Numbered from the stretch's first letter, positions 8,573-17,713 are shown. The stretch: 64,000 nt of DNA from an uncultured Pseudomonadota bacterium (GCA_903858165.1 CAIOHZ010000234.1:1-64000), one strand, 5' to 3'. Made by a program: numbers and translations. Notes: generated by a model from the sequence alone, not told the origin.

Positions 8573-8865
8573 GGCGCCTTCCAGCGCAGGCGTCTGGCGA
8601 TACGGTTAGCATCCAGATGCTGAATATCTTCGCCGTAGATCAATGCCTTGTCTTGTCGCAACTGCTTGGTTAGCGCAAAGACCGCTGCCGTGTTGAAGAC
8701 TATCAACAGCACACTCGACGCTATGAGCACCAGACGAATCAACGGTTGCTGCACAATGCCAAGCACCACCACCAACACAAAGAGGACCACGGCCCAGAGC
8801 AAGGCAACGTCAAACCAAGCCATGCAGCAATCCCGCTGATACATCGCTTGTATTCGGTCACTCAT
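8569..8865 (-). CDS. Small membrane protein with two spans, first gene of permease operon
   Basis: About 98 residues from the ATG at 8865 (MSDRIQAMYQRDC); internal ATGs at 8844 and 8823 are possible alternatives since no strong ribosome binding site decides. Two adjacent hydrophobic segments follow (FDVALLWAVVLFVLVVVLGI and IRLVLIASSVLLIVFNTAAV), then a cytoplasmic-looking charged tail (KQLRQDKALIYGEDIQHLDA). It overlaps the next gene by four bases. It appears to lead the minus-strand operon that contains the permease. Confidence 0.65.
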   Translation of the reverse strand: MSDRIQAMYQRDCCMAWFDVALLWAVVLFVLVVVLGIVQQPLIRLVLIASSVLLIVFNTAAVFALTKQLRQDKALIYGEDIQHLDANRIARRLRWKAP

Positions 8866-8982
8866 CGGCTGTCTCACTCTACTAGAGCTCCTTGCTGCCG
8901 CAGACCCCGGACACCGGCACACCACTTTGGGCCGCCATCACCTGCCGTCATAGTACACGCGCCCAGCGTCAAATCGGTGGGG

Positions 8983-11025
8983 TCACGGCAGATGCAGCCC
9001 CAGCGCATTGACGGAGCCGAGAATAACTACCAACCCGGCGCCGGCTAGGGCGAGCACCGCACCGTGCCAGCGGGCAAGATGCTCGCGCCATCCCGCCGCG
9101 GAAGAACGCCACGCCTCGACAGTACTCCAAGCGACAACGGCTGTGACCACGATTAGGAAGTTGGCTAGCAGCGCAAACAACGCCCAGCGGCCAGGCTGCG
9201 CAGACAGCAGGTAATAGGCTATGCCACCCGGTCCATGGAAGGCGAGCACCACTAGCGGCATGGCCACGATAGTCAGTGCGCCAAGCATGGCCATCAACCG
9301 GCCTACCGAACTAACTCGGCTTTTAGCCCGCCAGAAGACGGCTGCGAATCCACTCAGTAACACTAGCGCTAGCCCCAGCGCCCAACGGCCGCGTACACGC
9401 AGGTCAGCGAAACCGGACACACGCTGCTGCATGTCCACACCGAAGGGGTGCACCAATCCAGTCAACCGCCCAGCGGCATTGCGCGTAAAGGCGTAAAGCG
9501 GCCCCGCCCAGTCCGGGCCTGGCGTGAAGTCCTTTTTCCAGAAGCGGTCCCCGCCCACGGGGAGATAGCCGTCGACGCCAGCGATACGCAGACCGCCCTG
9601 ACCGTCCTCGGTCACCCTCGTGACAAAGTAGTTGCTGTCAGAATCGCCGCTGCTGGCGCCGATGAGGTCCAGCAAAGCCTCCAGCGTCGAGTAGTTGTGC
9701 TGAAGTTGCTGGTAGCTCCCAACATATTCGCCCAGAGGCGCCTCAGCGCCGGGCTGCGTCTCATACGTCTGGGCTCCGAACAGGCGCGTCAACAGGCGCG
9801 CACGAACTTCCCACGCCGGCATGAAGCGAGCACCGCCCGTCGCGTCACCAACGGTGGCGATGAAGATACCCAGTTTCTCCTCTGGCATGAGCGTCAGCAT
9901 CGAAATGTTGTAGGGCCAGTTACCGCCGTGCTCAACCAAACGCCGACCGTTCCAGCTACCGGTGAAGAACTGCATGCCAAACTGGTTGACGGCCGGATGA
10001 TTGCCGAAATGTGGCGCGTGCATCGTCGCTAGCGTCTGCGGCTGCAAAATGTTGCGTCCTGCGAACTCGCCAGTTCCCAAATGCGCCTTGATGTACTGCG
10101 TCATGTCTTGCGGGGTGGCACTGATACCGCCGATGGGTCCTGCATACGCGCTGAACGGCAACCAGCCCAGTTCCTCCGGAGACGTTCCTTGGCCAAGGCG
10201 ATAGGCATGCACCAGCGCTTCCGGCCGCTCCGGGCTTAGGTTAATACGCGTGTGGCGCATGCCCAGCGGATTGAAAATGTTCTCTTGCATGTACTGATCG
10301 ATGGGCCGCCCTGTGACGTCCTCTACCAGGACCGCCAACAGGCCAGCACCAGCGTTCGCATACAAAGAGTACTGACCCGGGGGATGGGCAATCTCTGCCG
10401 CGACGCTACGAAGCGCTTCCGGCGTGAGCGGCCGCCGCTGGGCTTCGAGCGCAGCGAGCCCGGCATTGCGCACCTCGAAGCCGGCAGAGTGGGTGAGCAG
10501 GTGCCAGAAAGTCACCTGGTCCCCATAGGGCGGCGGCAACTGAACGCGCTTAAGATACTTATTCACGGGCTCATCGAGCGAAGCGATTTGTCCGCGCTCT
10601 AGGAGCTGCGCCAGTGCCGTGGCAGTAAAGGTCTTGGTGATGGACCCGATGAGAAACTCGGTCCGAAAACTGTCCACGGGTTCGCGGGTCACCCAATTGG
10701 CATACCCGTAAGTCCGGTCAAGGATGACCTGATCGCCCGAAACAACCACCAGAGCCAACGCTGAGTAGCGGTTGGCGGCACCAGACCCACCGAACTCGCG
10801 GTCCGCCCAGGCTGCCAAGGCCGGTGCGTCGATAGTCTGCGGGATGGGTGGGACGGATATCTCGGCATGCGCCGCCTGCCACCCCATTCCCCACGCCAGC
10901 AGCAGCGCTGCGAGCCCGTGCATCCATGGCCGTGGAGAGGGAGTACGCAACCCTAACCGCGCAGCAACAGTTCGGGCCAGCACTTTACCGGCAAGGTCAT
11001 TCTTCATCACCCGAACATGGCTCAT
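8983..11025 (-). CDS. Serine beta-lactamase-family hydrolase with C-terminal membrane domain
   Basis: A 680-residue class C beta-lactamase-like/esterase-type enzyme (PF00144). Catalytic marks are S128-I-T-K131 (GSITKTFTATAL), Y222-A-N (YSLYANAGAG) and an HGG in LVEHGGNWPYN. An N-terminal segment (residues 36-55, ending AAHA) looks like a signal peptide after an unusually long positively charged start. The last 130 residues contain about four hydrophobic segments (ALGLALVLLSGFAAVF, LMAMLGALTIVAMPLVVL, WALFALLANFLIVVTAV, VLALAGAGLVVILG), so the catalytic domain is probably periplasmic and tethered to the inner membrane. AGGAG lies before the ATG at 11025. The substrate is probably a peptide or ester; beta-lactam resistance is not implied. 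Confidence 0.85.
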   Translation of the reverse strand: MSHVRVMKNDLAGKVLARTVAARLGLRTPSPRPWMHGLAALLLAWGMGWQAAHAEISVPPIPQTIDAPALAAWADREFGGSGAANRYSALALVVVSGDQVILDRTYGYANWVTREPVDSFRTEFLIGSITKTFTATALAQLLERGQIASLDEPVNKYLKRVQLPPPYGDQVTFWHLLTHSAGFEVRNAGLAALEAQRRPLTPEALRSVAAEIAHPPGQYSLYANAGAGLLAVLVEDVTGRPIDQYMQENIFNPLGMRHTRINLSPERPEALVHAYRLGQGTSPEELGWLPFSAYAGPIGGISATPQDMTQYIKAHLGTGEFAGRNILQPQTLATMHAPHFGNHPAVNQFGMQFFTGSWNGRRLVEHGGNWPYNISMLTLMPEEKLGIFIATVGDATGGARFMPAWEVRARLLTRLFGAQTYETQPGAEAPLGEYVGSYQQLQHNYSTLEALLDLIGASSGDSDSNYFVTRVTEDGQGGLRIAGVDGYLPVGGDRFWKKDFTPGPDWAGPLYAFTRNAAGRLTGLVHPFGVDMQQRVSGFADLRVRGRWALGLALVLLSGFAAVFWRAKSRVSSVGRLMAMLGALTIVAMPLVVLAFHGPGGIAYYLLSAQPGRWALFALLANFLIVVTAVVAWSTVEAWRSSAAGWREHLARWHGAVLALAGAGLVVILGSVNALGLHLP

Positions 11026-11090
11026 GTCCTCTCCTGCACGACAGCGTGATTGACCAACCAGACTTGTGCTCTTAATAGTGAGTCGCTGGC

Positions 11091-11118
11091 TTGGATTGAT
11101 ACTACCCTAAGCTATATT
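11091..11118 (+). promoter_or_regulatory. Candidate sigma-70 promoter of nhaA
   Basis: TTGGAT (11091-11096), a 16-base spacer, and TATATT (11113-11118) lie 21 bases before the nhaA ATG. The mRNA leader would be only about 14 bases, which agrees with the absence of a visible Shine-Dalgarno sequence. Confidence 0.35.
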
Positions 11119-11138
11119 GGGTGTTAGTGTTCAGTCCT

Positions 11139-12296
11139 ATGTCCTCCCCCACCCCCGTAAACGCTGACCGCCAAGCCGTCCTCGTACTGGCCATCGCCAC
11201 CGCGCTGGCTTTGCTCGTCGCCAATTCGCCTCTAGCAGGCGCGTACCGCACGCTACTCGATGGCGATATCGCCATCGGCTTCTCGCCGTTGGTATTGGAA
11301 AAAACGCTGCTGCACTGGATTAACGACGGCTTGATGGCTGTGTTCTTCCTGCTGGTGGGCCTCGAAATCAAACGCGAACTAGTGCAAGGCGAACTGGCAG
11401 GTGCCCGCCGGGCCCGCCTACCGCTGGTGGCCGCTGTTGGCGGCATGTTGGCGCCGGCGGCGGTTTACGCGTGGGTGAATGCCGGCTCGCCAGCTACCGC
11501 ACATGGTTGGCCTATTCCGGCGGCCACGGACATCGCGTTCACCCTCGGCATCTTGGCCGTCGTCAGGACGCGTGTCCCCGCCTCCATCCGTGCGTTCCTG
11601 CTCGGCTTGGCCATCATCGACGACCTCGGCGCCATCATTCTCATCGCCGTGCTGTTCACATCCGGCCTTTCGTGGTTCGCGTTGGGCTTAGGCGCGTTTT
11701 TCGCCGGAGCTTTGCTGCTGCTGAACCGCTACGGCGTCACGCGGTTGCTGCCTTATTTAGCCTGCGGTGCACTGCTGTGGCTTTGCGTATTGAAGTCCGG
11801 CGTCCACGCCACACTGGCCGGCGTGTTTACGGGCATGGTTATTCCGCTACGCGGCAAGGCTTCATCGCCGGCGCGCCGCTTGGAACATGCACTGCACCCA
11901 TGGGTTACGTTCGGCATTCTTCCGTTGTTTGCCATAGCCAACGCGGGCGTGCCTTTGTCCGGCTTGGGGCTAAGCACCTTGCTGCACCCGGTCACGCTGG
12001 GCACAGCGCTCGGGCTGTTCATCGGCAAGCAAGCTGGGGTGTTTGGCGCTTGCTTCATCGCTATCCGCAGTGGCTGGTGCACCGCTCCGGCAGGCGCCAA
12101 CTGGCAGGTGCTCTACGGCGCCTCGGTGCTCACGGGCATAGGGTTCACCATGAGCCTGTTCATCGGCTCGCTAGCCTTCCCCCATGGGGAATATGACCAG
12201 ATGGTGCGCACAGGCGTATTGCTGGGTTCCGCGCTTTCCGTCGTACTGGGACTAGCGTGGTTGTTGCGGCTGCCGCGCCAGGCGAACAACCTCTAG
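11139..12296 (+). CDS. nhaA: Na+/H+ antiporter NhaA
   Basis: NhaA exchanges cytoplasmic Na+ (or Li+) for protons at the inner membrane and keeps pH and sodium homeostasis. The family marks are clear: LLHWINDGLMAVFFLLVGLE with the conserved E-I-K-R-E, the unwound helix region AATDIAFTLGILAV, and the ion-binding pair in AIIDDLGAIILIAVLF (equivalent of Asp163/Asp164). About 12 membrane segments fit the 386 residues. I prefer the ATG at 11139; a GTG at 11121 is also in frame. It is a single-gene unit followed by a strong hairpin at 12302-12336. Confidence 0.95.
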   Translation: MSSPTPVNADRQAVLVLAIATALALLVANSPLAGAYRTLLDGDIAIGFSPLVLEKTLLHWINDGLMAVFFLLVGLEIKRELVQGELAGARRARLPLVAAVGGMLAPAAVYAWVNAGSPATAHGWPIPAATDIAFTLGILAVVRTRVPASIRAFLLGLAIIDDLGAIILIAVLFTSGLSWFALGLGAFFAGALLLLNRYGVTRLLPYLACGALLWLCVLKSGVHATLAGVFTGMVIPLRGKASSPARRLEHALHPWVTFGILPLFAIANAGVPLSGLGLSTLLHPVTLGTALGLFIGKQAGVFGACFIAIRSGWCTAPAGANWQVLYGASVLTGIGFTMSLFIGSLAFPHGEYDQMVRTGVLLGSALSVVLGLAWLLRLPRQANNL

Positions 12297-12301
12297 AGCG
12301 C

Positions 12302-12336
12302 GTTCCTGCCGCGGCCCACGGGGCCGCAGCAGGAAC
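12302..12336. terminator. Bidirectional terminator hairpin between nhaA and the DUF2846 gene
   Basis: GTTCCTGC (12302-12309) pairs with GCAGGAAC (12329-12336), and GCGGCCC (12311-12317) with GGGCCGC (12321-12327), leaving one mismatch and a 3-base loop. It is centred between two convergent genes. The T tract is short, so termination strength is inferred from the stem. Confidence 0.65.
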
Positions 12337-12344
12337 TTTCGAAC

Positions 12345-13013
12345 TTACAGCTTCGACATCTTCAGCTTGGCACGCACCGCCTCGAAGGCGGCCGCATCGG
12401 AAGGCGTCAGGTTGGGGCGGCCCACCATCACACCCATGCTGAGCGAACCGCTGACGTAGTACACCTCGCCCGCTTCCACTTCTACCGGCAGGATGTCCTT
12501 CGCTTCCGAGTGAACTTCGTACTCGTGGCGCCCCGGGGTGGCGGCAATGACGAAGTAGCTGCCGTTCTTCATCAGGCCCAGCTCCTTGCCAGCTTCGCGC
12601 ACCTTGAAGCCGACGGCCATGCCGACGAACTTGGACGGACGAAAGAACACAATCTGCCCGTAGCCGGCCGGCGGCTGACCGATCTCGCCGGGGGCGACGG
12701 CACCACCAGCAGCGGGTGCTGCCGGCGCGGCGCTTTCCGCAGGCGCGGCAGGCGCAACAGTGTCCGCCAGGGCAGCGGGTTCAGCCGGGGCCACAGCAGG
12801 TGCTGCAGCGTCAACGGGCGCGGCAGGCGCTGGAGCCTCCGCAGGGGCCGCCGGTGCCACGACTTCAGCTGGTGCCACGACTTCAGCTGGTGCCACCGGG
12901 GCGGCGGGTGCAACCGTTGGTGCCGGGGGCGTTTCCTGTGCGAGCACGGGGGCGGCGCACAAAGTGAGGCTGAAAGCGGCAGCAAGCGCCGCATGGCGCA
13001 TCGAAATAGACAT
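12345..13013 (-). CDS. DUF2846 domain protein with Ala/Pro-rich linker
   Basis: A signal peptide (residues 1-25, ending VLAQ) is followed by about 85 residues of Ala/Pro/Val-rich low complexity with the exact repeat VVAPAE, then a C-terminal DUF2846 domain: GQIVFFRPSKFVGMAVGFKV, LGLMKNGSYFVIAATPGRHE, EVEAGEVYYVSGSL. DUF2846 proteins are envelope-associated with unknown role and are often lipoproteins; here the linker may span peptidoglycan. It shares direction and a 17-base gap with the upstream 195-residue gene, so the two are likely co-transcribed. Confidence 0.75.
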   Translation of the reverse strand: MSISMRHAALAAAFSLTLCAAPVLAQETPPAPTVAPAAPVAPAEVVAPAEVVAPAAPAEAPAPAAPVDAAAPAVAPAEPAALADTVAPAAPAESAAPAAPAAGGAVAPGEIGQPPAGYGQIVFFRPSKFVGMAVGFKVREAGKELGLMKNGSYFVIAATPGRHEYEVHSEAKDILPVEVEAGEVYYVSGSLSMGVMVGRPNLTPSDAAAFEAVRAKLKMSKL

Positions 13014-13030
13014 GGATGAACTCCGTGAGG

Positions 13031-13618
13031 TCAGGGGGAAGGAACGGCCGGCGCAGGGGCCGGCGAGGGAATGACGGGTGCGGGGGGAATGATGGACTCG
13101 GCGGTACGCGCGGCGAAAAAAGCGCCCGCGGGTAGCTCTATTTCGCCACCCGAGAGGAAACTGCCAAGCCCGAAGGTCAGCGAGCTCAGCACCAAGGCCT
13201 CATAGATGGTATTCGCTCCGACCACACCGAGGTTGGACCGGAGTTTCACGGCACCGGTGGGCAACTGCATGCGCCGTGCCGCGAGCACTAACTCGCCAGG
13301 CTTGCCGCCCCAGCGCGCTTTCGCGGCGTGGATGACTTCTCCCTGAACCGGCACACCTGCAGCCACTATTTCCTGTCCAGCCGCAGACACCGCCCTGGCA
13401 ACGGTGAACGAGACGATCTGACCGGGAGTGGCCGTCTTGGAGCTGAGCGGGGTTTCCAGACGGAGCAGCACCACAGTGCCCACTGGCAACTGCGGCGGGC
13501 CTGTATTACTTACCGGTGGCGCAGCAGACGCGGCGACGGGGACAGGAACGGAGGGCTCTTGCGCGAGTGCGGGCAGTGTAGCCAGAAATAGCAGCAGGCC
13601 CAGTAAACGAAACACCAT
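13031..13618 (-). CDS. Secreted protein of unknown function
   Basis: 195 residues with a signal peptide (LLGLLLFLATLPALAQ). The mature part has a beta-rich domain, VGTVVLLRLETPLSSKTATP, then SFTVARAVSAAGQEIVAAGV and VQGEVIHAAKARWGGKPGEL, and a Pro/Ala-rich end. This resembles periplasmic domains that recur in Xanthomonadales and sphingomonads, but no function is known to me. GGAGG lies directly upstream of the ATG. It is the first gene of a two-gene unit with the DUF2846 protein and is divergent from the lipoprotein at 13779. Confidence 0.65.
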   Translation of the reverse strand: MVFRLLGLLLFLATLPALAQEPSVPVPVAASAAPPVSNTGPPQLPVGTVVLLRLETPLSSKTATPGQIVSFTVARAVSAAGQEIVAAGVPVQGEVIHAAKARWGGKPGELVLAARRMQLPTGAVKLRSNLGVVGANTIYEALVLSSLTFGLGSFLSGGEIELPAGAFFAARTAESIIPPAPVIPSPAPAPAVPSP

Positions 13619-13778
13619 GCTCCTCCCCCCATTTCACGACGACACTTTACGCAAGCTCTGCGTACCTCGCAATCGTTCACAAGCTGAGCGACGGGCAGCA
13701 AAGCAAGGCACTCGACAAACGTCTATGCTTCCGTGTATTGCAGCCAGAAACGGCAATAACAACCATCAGGAGTGGGCA

Positions 13779-14186
13779 ATGAATAAGTCATCTTTGCTTG
13801 GCCGTATCGCGCTGCTGGCATTGACCGTAGGCACACTGACAGGCTGCGCCACTATCACTCGTGGTAGCTCGGAGGCGCTAGTGGTCGAATCTACGCCGAC
13901 TGGCGCCGAGGTGCGCTTGTCGTCCGGCGAGATCTGCAAGACACCGTGCACACTGAAAAAGAAGCGTAAGGACAACTTCGTGGTATTCATCAACCGCGAG
14001 GGTTTCGAGCCGGTGGAAGTCGCCGTCATTAGCGAGACAGCGGGCGCCGGTGCGGCTGGCATGGCGGGCAATGTGTTGGTGGGCGGCATCATCGGCGCTG
14101 GCGTCGATGCGGCCACCGGCGCCACCAAGAGGCTCACCCCCAACCCCATCCGCGTAACGCTGAACCCTTTGAAGACTTCGCCGTAG
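13779..14186 (+). CDS. PEGA-like lipoprotein
   Basis: 135 residues with a lipobox (GTLTGC, Cys23). A short beta domain follows: VVESTPTGAEVRLSSGEICK and PCTLKKKRKDNFVVFINREG, which has the S-x-P-x-G-A-x-V and TPC-x-L layout of PEGA-type domains of surface lipoproteins. A glycine-rich hydrophobic segment (GNVLVGGIIGAGVDAATGA) near the end is typical of this small lipoprotein group. AGGAG (13768-13772) decides the ATG at 13779 although the frame is open upstream. It probably faces the periplasm from the inner or outer membrane. Confidence 0.75.
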   Translation: MNKSSLLGRIALLALTVGTLTGCATITRGSSEALVVESTPTGAEVRLSSGEICKTPCTLKKKRKDNFVVFINREGFEPVEVAVISETAGAGAAGMAGNVLVGGIIGAGVDAATGATKRLTPNPIRVTLNPLKTSP

Positions 14187-14240
14187 TCATTCTGTAATAC
14201 CGCGTTCACGGCGCGTTCATCGTTTGCGCTCACCCTCCCA

Positions 14241-14258
14241 TGTTGGCTATGTCCAACA
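14241..14258. promoter_or_regulatory. Small dyad before the choice-of-anchor I gene
   Basis: TGTTGG (14241-14246) and CCAACA (14253-14258) form a perfect 6-base inverted repeat with a 6-base loop, 15 bases before the ATG of the next gene. It could be an operator half-site pair or a weak RNA hairpin near the ribosome binding site. Confidence 0.3.
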
Positions 14259-14272
14259 TTCGGGAGAGAAAC

Positions 14273-16024
14273 ATGCGCATGCAGCGACTGACGGCCCAGG
14301 CCGCGTCCTTATTCGTTTTGGGAGCCCTGCTGGCAGGGTGCGAAGGCGGTACCGGCACGACCGGCGCTCCGGGTCCTACCGGTTCCACGGGCGCGACTGG
14401 CGCGACTGGCGCCACTGGTGCGACGGGCGCAACAGGTGCTACGGGCACCACCGGTGCTACAGGCGCCACGGGCGCTTCTGGCTCGGGCGAAGTCCTGCTA
14501 GACCTGAACTTGCTGGGCCGCTATTCCTCGGGGCGTTATAACGTCAGTTCTGCGGAAATCGTCTCCTACGATAAGGGCAGCAAGCGGCTGTTCGTCGTCA
14601 ATGCCGCTGCGGTCACCGTGGATGTGCTCAACCTCTCGAACCCCACCAACCCCGTTCTCCTCGGTACCATCAACGCGCAAGCCGAAGGCGGCTACGCCAA
14701 CAGCGTGGCTGTGCGTAATGGCGTGGTCGCAGTAGCGATTGAAGCCACGGTGAAGACAGACCCAGGTAAGGTCGTGTTCTACGACGCCCTGACCTTGGCG
14801 CGCCTCGGCAGCGCCGCCGTCGGCGCCCTACCGGATATGCTCACGTTCACGCCTGACGGCAACTATGTGCTGGTGGCGAATGAAGGTGAGGCGAACGCTG
14901 GCTACACCATCGACCCGGAAGGCTCGGTCAGCGTCATCAATGTTAGCGCCGGCTTCACTGCTCCTACAGTGGCAACCGCCACCTTCACTGCGTTCAACAC
15001 CAACCTCGCCACGCTGCGCGCTGCCGGCGTTCGTGTCTACGGTCCGAACGCCACCGTCGCACAGGACCTCGAGCCCGAGTTCATTGCCGTGGCTGCCGAT
15101 GGTCTTTCAGCGCGCGTCACCCTGCAGGAAGCCAACGCGCTCGGCGTGCTGGACCTTTCGAACAAGGCCGCACCGGTGTTCACTTCCATTCAGCCGTTGA
15201 AGTTGAAGGACCACATGGCCCTCGGCAACGAACTGGACCCCAGCGATCGCGACCCCACTGGCGCCCCGAGCCAGCGCATCCGCAACTGGCCGGTTTTCGG
15301 CATGTATCAGCCGGACGGCATCGCGTCCTACCAGTTCAACGGCAAAACGTTCTACATCACCGCCAATGAAGGCGACGACCGCGATGACTTCATCCCCGGC
15401 GCAGAAACTGCACGCGTCAGCACGCTGACGCTGGACCCCACGAAGTTCCCGAACGCCGTGGACCTGAAAGTGGATGCAGCAATCGGCCGTCTCACGGTGT
15501 CGAAGCTGACAGGCGACACGGACGGCGACGGCGACTACGACCAGTTGCATGTGCTGGGCGCGCGTTCGTTCTCCATCTGGGGCACCGACGGCACACAGCT
15601 CTTCGACAGTGGCTCGCAGTTCGAACAGATAACGGCGCGCCGTTACCCGAACAACTTCAATACCGGCCACACCACGAACGCTCTCGAAGACCGTAGCGAC
15701 AACAAGGGTCCGGAGCCGGAAGGCGTCGTCATCGGGCAACTCGCCGGTCGCAACTTTGCGTTCATTGCCCTAGAGCGTATCGGCGGCATCATGGTGTACG
15801 ACGTCACCAACCCGCAGAACGCGAAGTACGTGCAGTACATCAATGCCCGCGACTTCACGAAGAACCCGGCCACGGAATTCACCGTGCTGGGCGACTTGGG
15901 TCCCGAAGGTCTCGTGTTTATCTCGGCAGCGGACAGCCCGAACGGCAAGCCCTTGCTCGTGGTGGGCAATGAAATAAGCGGCACCACTGCCATCTTCCAG
16001 ATCGACACCATCACTCTGCCCTGA
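14273..16024 (+). CDS. Choice-of-anchor I family lipoprotein with collagen-like repeats
   Basis: About 583 residues. A lipobox (LLAGC, Cys23) is followed by some 14 G-x-T triplets ([18 protein letters not shown] and so on), then a beta-propeller-like domain: [31 protein letters not shown]-like [61 protein letters not shown] and GPEGLVFI. These are marks of the choice-of-anchor I (LVIVD-repeat, alkaline-phosphatase-associated) group of surface proteins. The ATG at 14273 follows GGGAGA. The triplets probably form an extended stalk holding the propeller away from the outer membrane. Ligand or enzyme activity is unknown. Confidence 0.8.
   Translation: MRMQRLTAQAASLFVLGALLAGCEGGTGTTGAPGPTGSTGATGATGATGATGATGATGTTGATGATGASGSGEVLLDLNLLGRYSSGRYNVSSAEIVSYDKGSKRLFVVNAAAVTVDVLNLSNPTNPVLLGTINAQAEGGYANSVAVRNGVVAVAIEATVKTDPGKVVFYDALTLARLGSAAVGALPDMLTFTPDGNYVLVANEGEANAGYTIDPEGSVSVINVSAGFTAPTVATATFTAFNTNLATLRAAGVRVYGPNATVAQDLEPEFIAVAADGLSARVTLQEANALGVLDLSNKAAPVFTSIQPLKLKDHMALGNELDPSDRDPTGAPSQRIRNWPVFGMYQPDGIASYQFNGKTFYITANEGDDRDDFIPGAETARVSTLTLDPTKFPNAVDLKVDAAIGRLTVSKLTGDTDGDGDYDQLHVLGARSFSIWGTDGTQLFDSGSQFEQITARRYPNNFNTGHTTNALEDRSDNKGPEPEGVVIGQLAGRNFAFIALERIGGIMVYDVTNPQNAKYVQYINARDFTKNPATEFTVLGDLGPEGLVFISAADSPNGKPLLVVGNEISGTTAIFQIDTITLP
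14364..14487 (+). repeat. Collagen-like (Gly-x-Thr) coding repeat
   Basis: A run of imperfect 9-base units of the type GGCGCGACT/GGTGCGACG encodes Gly-Ala-Thr-Gly-type triplets. Synonymous third-base variation suggests old age, but the tract could still change in length by slippage. Confidence 0.8.
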
Positions 16025-16035
16025 GCCTGACGCAG

Positions 16036-16065
16036 ACGACGGGTGGCGATGAGGCCGCCCGTCGT
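16036..16065. terminator. Terminator-like hairpin between convergent genes
   Basis: ACGACGGGTGGC (16036-16047) pairs with GCCGCCCGTCGT (16054-16065) with one mismatch and a short loop, midway between the choice-of-anchor I gene and the zinc-ribbon gene that converge here. No T tract follows on either strand, so efficiency is uncertain. Confidence 0.5.
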
Positions 16066-16087
16066 TCCGCCAGTCGCTAAGACCAGC

Positions 16088-17713
16088 TTATAGTTCTAGA
16101 GTTGGCGCTGGCTCTTCGGCCGGAACCTCCGGAGGCGACAATTGGGTCACCTCCGAAACCGTCAACAACACACCTGCTTCATCCAACGTGCCGGTAACGC
16201 GACAACGACTGCCCACCTGGCAAGTGGCGAGCACCATGTCGCCGGCAGGGGTTCCACTGCTGAAGGACCAAGCTGTAGCATTTTGGTCATCCGGGTTGGA
16301 GTCCAGCCAGAAGACCGCTTCATGCGGCACTACCAAACCCTCCAACGTATACTCCTGCGCCTGCATGGCGGCGGCGTCAGCTATTGGCGCAGCGTCTGCT
16401 GCGGGCGCAGTTTCTGTCGCCAACTCTTCGACCACCGCATCCGTGGCCACTTGCTCCACTACTTCCGGCGGTAGCGCAGAGCGATAGTCGAGGTAAGAAG
16501 GCACAGCCACCAACAAGGCGACAGCCGCCGCAAGCCCAGGTAGTAACTTGGCATCGAGGTCCGTTCGCGCCAAGGGCGGCATCTTCGGGCGCTGGTAGGC
16601 TTGGTTTAGCGACTCCTGCGCGTAGTCCTGGCCGCTGGTAGTACTGGCCGAAGCGCGTATCTGTGTCAGCAGCGAATCGCGAACCAGCTTCGAATGCTCC
16701 AGCAAAGCCTTGCGGCGCAGCCAACCGTAACCGGCAGCAAGCAGCACAGCGAACACGCCCAACGTGGTCACCGACCAAAGTGCACCCGTAGCGACCAAAA
16801 TCACTGCGCCCGCGACAGCTGGTACGAAGCCCTTGTTGGCGTGACCACGGCGGTCGGCATCTTCCGGCAAGGCATCTGCACGGAAAGTGCTGCCATCTAC
16901 GCCGTTAGTCCAGTAGTGGTACTCGGTGCCGTGGTAATCGAACACCGCATGGCAAATGGGCACATAGACGGTCTGTCCGTCATGCGAATAATTCGCCCGC
17001 CAATGCCAGTCTTTCTGGCGATCGCCCTGCCCATGCGAACGCACGCGCTCGCCGATATGCTCATCTATTTCGCCCTTCAGCTTCGTCAATGCGGCAGCTT
17101 CTGGCAAAGCGAAACTCTCTGTCTCGATGCCTTTCATGAACGAATCATTGAAAGCTGTGATGGCGCCATCTGCCACGACTTCCGGGATGATATCGCCCGG
17201 ATCGAGTGCAGACTCGTTCAACAACTTGCCAGCATAAACGGCAACGCTGAAAGAACCAGCGTCGATACCGTTGGCTGGTCGCCAGTCGGTAACCGTCTTC
17301 GTACGGTTGCGCGGCTCCTGCACGGTATAGCTACGCCCGTTCGAATACTTCGTGACGCTGACGAATTCGGTGTAGTGCTCGGTGCGGTCATAGCCGAAAG
17401 AAGCCGTCCAAGTAGCTTCATAACTGACAATGAAACGATGTGCCGGCACATACAGCCGCTCGCGGCGCGTGAATACGGCTACTTCGAGCATGTCGTCCGG
17501 AGTGAAATCGCCTTGGGCCATGTAGGCCTGAGCACTGCGCTCCAACGCCTCCACCGACATCCCCATGGGAATAATGGCGTCGACAGCGTCCGGCAGAGCA
17601 TCTTCCGGACGCTGAATCTCGTTGACAGTGCCGCAGTAGAGGCACTTCAGCGATTTTTCCTCAGCCGCATACTCAATCTTGGCGCCACAAGAACGGCAAA
17701 TCAGATCGCTCAT
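16088..17713 (-). CDS. Zinc-ribbon membrane protein (YdjG-like)
   Basis: 541 residues. An N-terminal zinc ribbon has Cys6, Cys9, Cys24 and Cys27 (two CxxC pairs). A large soluble part follows, with FIVSYEATWTASFGYDRTEH, TVTDWRPANG and YVPICHAVFDYHGTEYHYWT, then two close membrane segments (VAGAVILVATGALWSVTTLG onward), a cytoplasmic helix, another span (LAAAVALLVAVPSYL) and an acidic tail domain. This layout resembles YdjG of the Bacillus ydjFGHI (PspA) operon and similar PspA-partner proteins; that match is from memory. It is third in a three-gene operon with an SPFH protein. The role is probably in membrane or envelope stress. Confidence 0.65.
   Translation of the reverse strand: MSDLICRSCGAKIEYAAEEKSLKCLYCGTVNEIQRPEDALPDAVDAIIPMGMSVEALERSAQAYMAQGDFTPDDMLEVAVFTRRERLYVPAHRFIVSYEATWTASFGYDRTEHYTEFVSVTKYSNGRSYTVQEPRNRTKTVTDWRPANGIDAGSFSVAVYAGKLLNESALDPGDIIPEVVADGAITAFNDSFMKGIETESFALPEAAALTKLKGEIDEHIGERVRSHGQGDRQKDWHWRANYSHDGQTVYVPICHAVFDYHGTEYHYWTNGVDGSTFRADALPEDADRRGHANKGFVPAVAGAVILVATGALWSVTTLGVFAVLLAAGYGWLRRKALLEHSKLVRDSLLTQIRASASTTSGQDYAQESLNQAYQRPKMPPLARTDLDAKLLPGLAAAVALLVAVPSYLDYRSALPPEVVEQVATDAVVEELATETAPAADAAPIADAAAMQAQEYTLEGLVVPHEAVFWLDSNPDDQNATAWSFSSGTPAGDMVLATCQVGSRCRVTGTLDEAGVLLTVSEVTQLSPPEVPAEEPAPTLEL

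Noticed and set aside
8983-11025. Antibiotic-resistance beta-lactamase
   Set aside because: Length, C-terminal membrane domain and motif context fit the broad serine hydrolase family, not a class C resistance enzyme.
14364-14487. CRISPR array
   Set aside because: The 9-base repeats have no spacers and encode Gly-x-Thr triplets in frame.
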